Source of the DNA: CAYYJM01 sp964471755 | GTDB lineage: Bacteria; Planctomycetota; Planctomycetia; Gemmatales; Gemmataceae | NCBI GenBank assembly: GCA_964471755.1 | Contig: CAYYJM010000278.1 | Span: 1-8,014 of the forward strand | DNA: 8,014 nt | Reading direction: 5' to 3' | Shown: positions 6,275 to 8,014 of the stretch, one piece after another | Layout: each line of letters starts with the position of its first letter | How positions within the stretch are numbered: position 1 is the first letter of the stretch | Position numbers and translations under genes: made by a program | Notes under the pieces: model-generated | Database searches by the model: none | What the model was told of the DNA's origin: nothing | What the model saw: only the letters and a program-made list of their open reading frames with translations

Positions 6275-7009
6275 TCAGGCCGACGTCAGCAAGCCGCGCA
6301 AGCTTGGTTGGAACCGGTCCCACGTCGCCTGGTAGGTCGTCTCCAGCGGGGTTGGGACGTAGACCTCCGGTCCCAGGAACAATGGCAGCGACGGCAAGGT
6401 ATCGCCGACGGCCATCGGCTCGACGTAGGCCACCTTCACCGGGCCGGCGCAATACGCGACCGCAGTCAGGGGTTTGCCCGGTGGCGGCACGAAATCGTCG
6501 TCCTCGATCTGGTCCCAGATGGCCCGGTGCAGACCGAACGTGTCGCGGTTTTCGTTCGGCGGAAAGAGATCGACGATCAGCAGATGGACGCCCTGATCGA
6601 GCAGATCGACCGTCTTGTTGACGAAGCCTCGCAGAGCGTTCTGGCTCGATTTGTTCCCCGGCGAAACGATCTCGATGACCGCCACGACCCGGCCGACCGG
6701 GTGATGGATCGCGACACGGTTCGCCTTCCGCGCGTAGCTGTCCGACTCGGCCCGACGGATGTACTGGGCGTGAACGGGAGCCGTGACCAGGGCGACGGCG
6801 GGGCCGCCAATGCCGCCGGCACCGGAGGAGGGCTCGTCGTGTAATGCGACCACGTCCGGGATCGGACCGCCGGATACCTGCTCGGCGAGGGCGACGTATC
6901 CCGAAGGCAGGCCGCCGAAGTTGAGCGCGTCGGTCAGCGCTCCGATCCAGCGCTGGTGGAAGTGGTGGAACAGCCCTGCCCCGACGCGGGTCCAATCGTG
7001 AACTGGCAC
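6275..7009 (-). CDS. DUF4058 family protein (PD-(D/E)XK-like features)
   Basis: This 244-residue protein begins VPVHDWTRVGAGLFHHFHQR, the start typical of a DUF4058 subgroup common in planctomycetes and cyanobacteria. Motifs are GYVALAEQ (38-45), GPIPDVVAL (48-56), VVAVIEIVSPGNK (108-120), FVNKTVDLLDQGVHLLIVDL (129-148) and a proline-rich tail with PLPLFLGPEVYVPTPLE-type sequence. The order PD (51-52), E113-I-V-SPGNK and K132...QGVHLLIVD resembles the core of Uma2-type PD-(D/E)XK proteins, so a nuclease-like fold is inferred, not shown. It is near the usual family length. The start is GTG at 7009-7007, with GAGGG 7 bases upstream. Longer in-frame starts up to 7078 are rejected because the VPVHDW start fits the family. 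The downstream neighbour is the propeller gene, 47 bases away. No physiological function is established for the family as far as I know. Confidence 0.9.
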   Translation of the reverse strand: MPVHDWTRVGAGLFHHFHQRWIGALTDALNFGGLPSGYVALAEQVSGGPIPDVVALHDEPSSGAGGIGGPAVALVTAPVHAQYIRRAESDSYARKANRVAIHHPVGRVVAVIEIVSPGNKSSQNALRGFVNKTVDLLDQGVHLLIVDLFPPNENRDTFGLHRAIWDQIEDDDFVPPPGKPLTAVAYCAGPVKVAYVEPMAVGDTLPSLPLFLGPEVYVPTPLETTYQATWDRFQPSLRGLLTSA

Positions 7010-7016
7010 GTTCAGT

Positions 7017-7021
7017 CCCTC
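7017..7021 (-). promoter_or_regulatory. Ribosome binding site fixing the GTG start of the DUF4058 gene
   Basis: On the minus strand GAGGG lies 7 bases before the GTG at 7009. No earlier in-frame start has a comparable site, and homologues begin (M/V)PVHDW. The preceding base makes TGAGGG, so the stop of a small upstream frame (7020-7109) is fused to this site. Confidence 0.7.
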
Positions 7022-7109
7022 ACGACTCCGAAAGCGTTTGACGGATGGCATCTTCGCAGGGCAAGTGCCAACAGTCAACGCGGTGCGGGCAGTCTCGCAG
7101 TTCGGTCAT
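7020..7109 (-). CDS. Possible 29-residue cysteine/histidine microprotein (doubtful)
   Basis: A short frame encodes MTELRDCPHRVDC, WHLPC and then an ordinary helix-like tail to SES. Cysteines at 7, 13 and 18 and histidines at 9 and 15 could bind a metal. Codon choice is compatible with the neighbours. Its TGA overlaps the ribosome site of the DUF4058 gene, as would be expected of a coupled leader peptide. An A/G-rich AAGGGG directly abuts the ATG, which is too close for a good ribosome site. The same frame is open back to 7274, with further possible starts. I do not recognise it and chance is quite possible. Confidence 0.2.
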   Translation of the reverse strand: MTELRDCPHRVDCWHLPCEDAIRQTLSES

Positions 7110-7150
7110 CCCCTTCGAGGTGGTATTCTGCCGCGCCCGATCGGACGAGG

Positions 7151-7178
7151 CCATGACGAATTCCAGATTCCCATGACG
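7151..7178. repeat. Pair of 8-bp direct repeats upstream of the ATPase gene
   Basis: CCATGACG occurs at 7151-7158 and again at 7171-7178, with start points 20 bases apart, about two helical turns. It lies in the 235-base gap (7010-7244) between divergent genes, 67 bases before the ATPase ATG, where an operator could sit. The rest of that gap shows no convincing promoter. Two short copies could also be chance. Confidence 0.3.
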
Positions 7179-7244
7179 CTTGCCAGGCACCCCGACGTCA
7201 GATAAACCTGGTAGCATCGCCCACACGCACCGGACGAGGAGCCC

Positions 7245-8014
7245 ATGATCTCTCTCTCCACTCAGCAGGAACACGCGCGATTACGCTGTCTTCAGGAGAT
7301 CAAGCAAGGGATTGTCGAAAGCCGCTATCCACCTCCTTCGCCGTTTGCCTCGGGCATCGATTCTCGTTCAAACGGCCAGGTCGAACCCTGGCACATCCCC
7401 GCCATTCACAACGAAGTTTTCGACCACCTGCTGGAGGAGATCCGGCAGGTCCACCGGGAGAAGAGACCACGGATCATCCCGCTGATCGCACCGGCGGGCC
7501 TGGGAAAGAGTCACCTCCTGGCCCGTCTGAACGCTCCGGACCTGGCAAGCACGGAGCGATTCGTCCTCGTCCGGCGTCTGGGGGCGATCGCACCGGACGA
7601 GGTGGACGTCATTCTGCTCGATCATCTGTTGACGGCCTTGTGTCATCCATCGCCGAACGGGCCGCATCTGCTTCTGGAGCGACTGCTGGAGATCGCCTTC
7701 AACGTTCTTCGCCAGCTCGTCGATGAGGGGAACGCCAAGATAACCGGGCTGATGAAGCGCACGCGGATGCAGCGGCTGCGCTCGTGGTTCGGTCGGAATG
7801 TCGGGCCGCGCGAGATTCGCAAGAGGCTGGCCGAACGCAAGCCGGAGGTGTTCGCCCTGCTCGACACGAACAAGTTCCTTGACTACGCTGCACAGCGACT
7901 CCTGCCGGAACCCGCGCAGCCGTTCCATCGGGTCGTTCTGCGCGTGCTGTTCCGTTACCTCGACCCGGACGAGCGTGACGCGGCCCTGGTATGGCTGCGC
8001 GGCAAGCAGGTCGA
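7245..8014 (+). CDS. P-loop (AAA/STAND-like) ATPase, N-terminal part (cut by right window edge)
   Basis: The frame is open for 256 codons to the window edge. The start at ATG 7245 is preceded by GAGGAG (7236-7241). An N-terminal lead (PPPSPF at 29-34, then EPWHIPAIHNEVFDHLLEEI at 47-66) precedes a Walker A-type loop, PLIAPAGLGKSHLLARL (79-95). K88 and S89 are the expected nucleotide contacts. The first position of the loop is Ala rather than Gly (APAGLGKS). I recall planctomycete ATP-binding proteins in which a 'PW..P.IH..VF' motif precedes a 'GK(S/T)HLL.RL' loop, and this fits that pattern. The next 160 residues are helical and charged (LLDHLLTAL, MKRTRMQRLRSWFGR, REIRKRLAERKPEVF, FHRVVLRVLFRYLDPDERDAALVWL). 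No Walker B or sensor is identifiable, so those and the family label lie beyond the edge. It may be a regulatory, defence or DNA-associated ATPase; the window cannot decide. Confidence 0.75.
   Translation, partial: MISLSTQQEHARLRCLQEIKQGIVESRYPPPSPFASGIDSRSNGQVEPWHIPAIHNEVFDHLLEEIRQVHREKRPRIIPLIAPAGLGKSHLLARLNAPDLASTERFVLVRRLGAIAPDEVDVILLDHLLTALCHPSPNGPHLLLERLLEIAFNVLRQLVDEGNAKITGLMKRTRMQRLRSWFGRNVGPREIRKRLAERKPEVFALLDTNKFLDYAAQRLLPEPAQPFHRVVLRVLFRYLDPDERDAALVWLRGKQV

Noticed and set aside
5487..6335. A 282-codon plus-strand frame opposite the propeller gene
   Set aside because: It is antisense to a protein with a signal peptide and regular blade repeats, and shows no family resemblance.
6228..6995. 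In-frame upstream extension of the propeller gene (706 codons in total)
   Set aside because: It overlaps the DUF4058 gene in another frame and would bury the Sec signal peptide beginning at 6227.
7180..7206. TTGCCA and GATAAA as a promoter for the ATPase gene
   Set aside because: The spacing is 15 bases and the -10 matches poorly, so it is too weak to annotate.

Overview
This window is visibly GC-rich, has long antisense open frames and weak Shine-Dalgarno sites, and carries a gene set typical of planctomycetes. The clearest markers are a Tat-exported DUF1501 protein and a DUF4058 protein with a VPVHDW start, together with a secreted beta-propeller-like protein. My best guess is a member of the Gemmataceae or a close relative. 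That rests on recalled family distribution, not on any search.

Layout. At 1-257 (minus) is the N-terminal end of guaB (IMP dehydrogenase), which runs off the left edge. A 451-base divergent intergenic region follows. It is dominated by three roughly 70-bp copies of a dispersed-type repeat, two of which face each other and form a long imperfect hairpin. At 709-2055 (plus) is a complete PLP-dependent group II amino acid decarboxylase. It is followed after 21 bases by a Panacea/DUF4065 (SocA/PanA-like) protein at 2077-2568. A tiny basic reading frame (2565-2750) overlaps the Panacea stop and is a speculative partner. A hairpin at 2620-2652 may end transcription from both sides. An unrecognised two-helix membrane protein lies at 2662-3354 (minus), with a good extended -10 element at 3461-3469. 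Divergent from it is the DUF1501 protein (3516-4868, plus). That gene converges, with only 6 bases between stop codons, on a two-gene minus-strand unit: DUF4058 (6275-7009) then the secreted propeller protein (4875-6227). After a 235-base gap, a P-loop ATPase begins at 7245 and runs off the right edge.

How the genes fit together. Apart from the decarboxylase-Panacea pair and the DUF4058-propeller pair, neighbours look functionally unrelated, as is common in these large genomes. No mobile element gene, tRNA, rRNA or CRISPR array was seen. The best candidates for something new are the Panacea gene without an obvious toxin, the repeat cluster, and the truncated P-loop ATPase, whose partners lie outside the window. 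I do not see a complete, clearly novel multi-gene system here.
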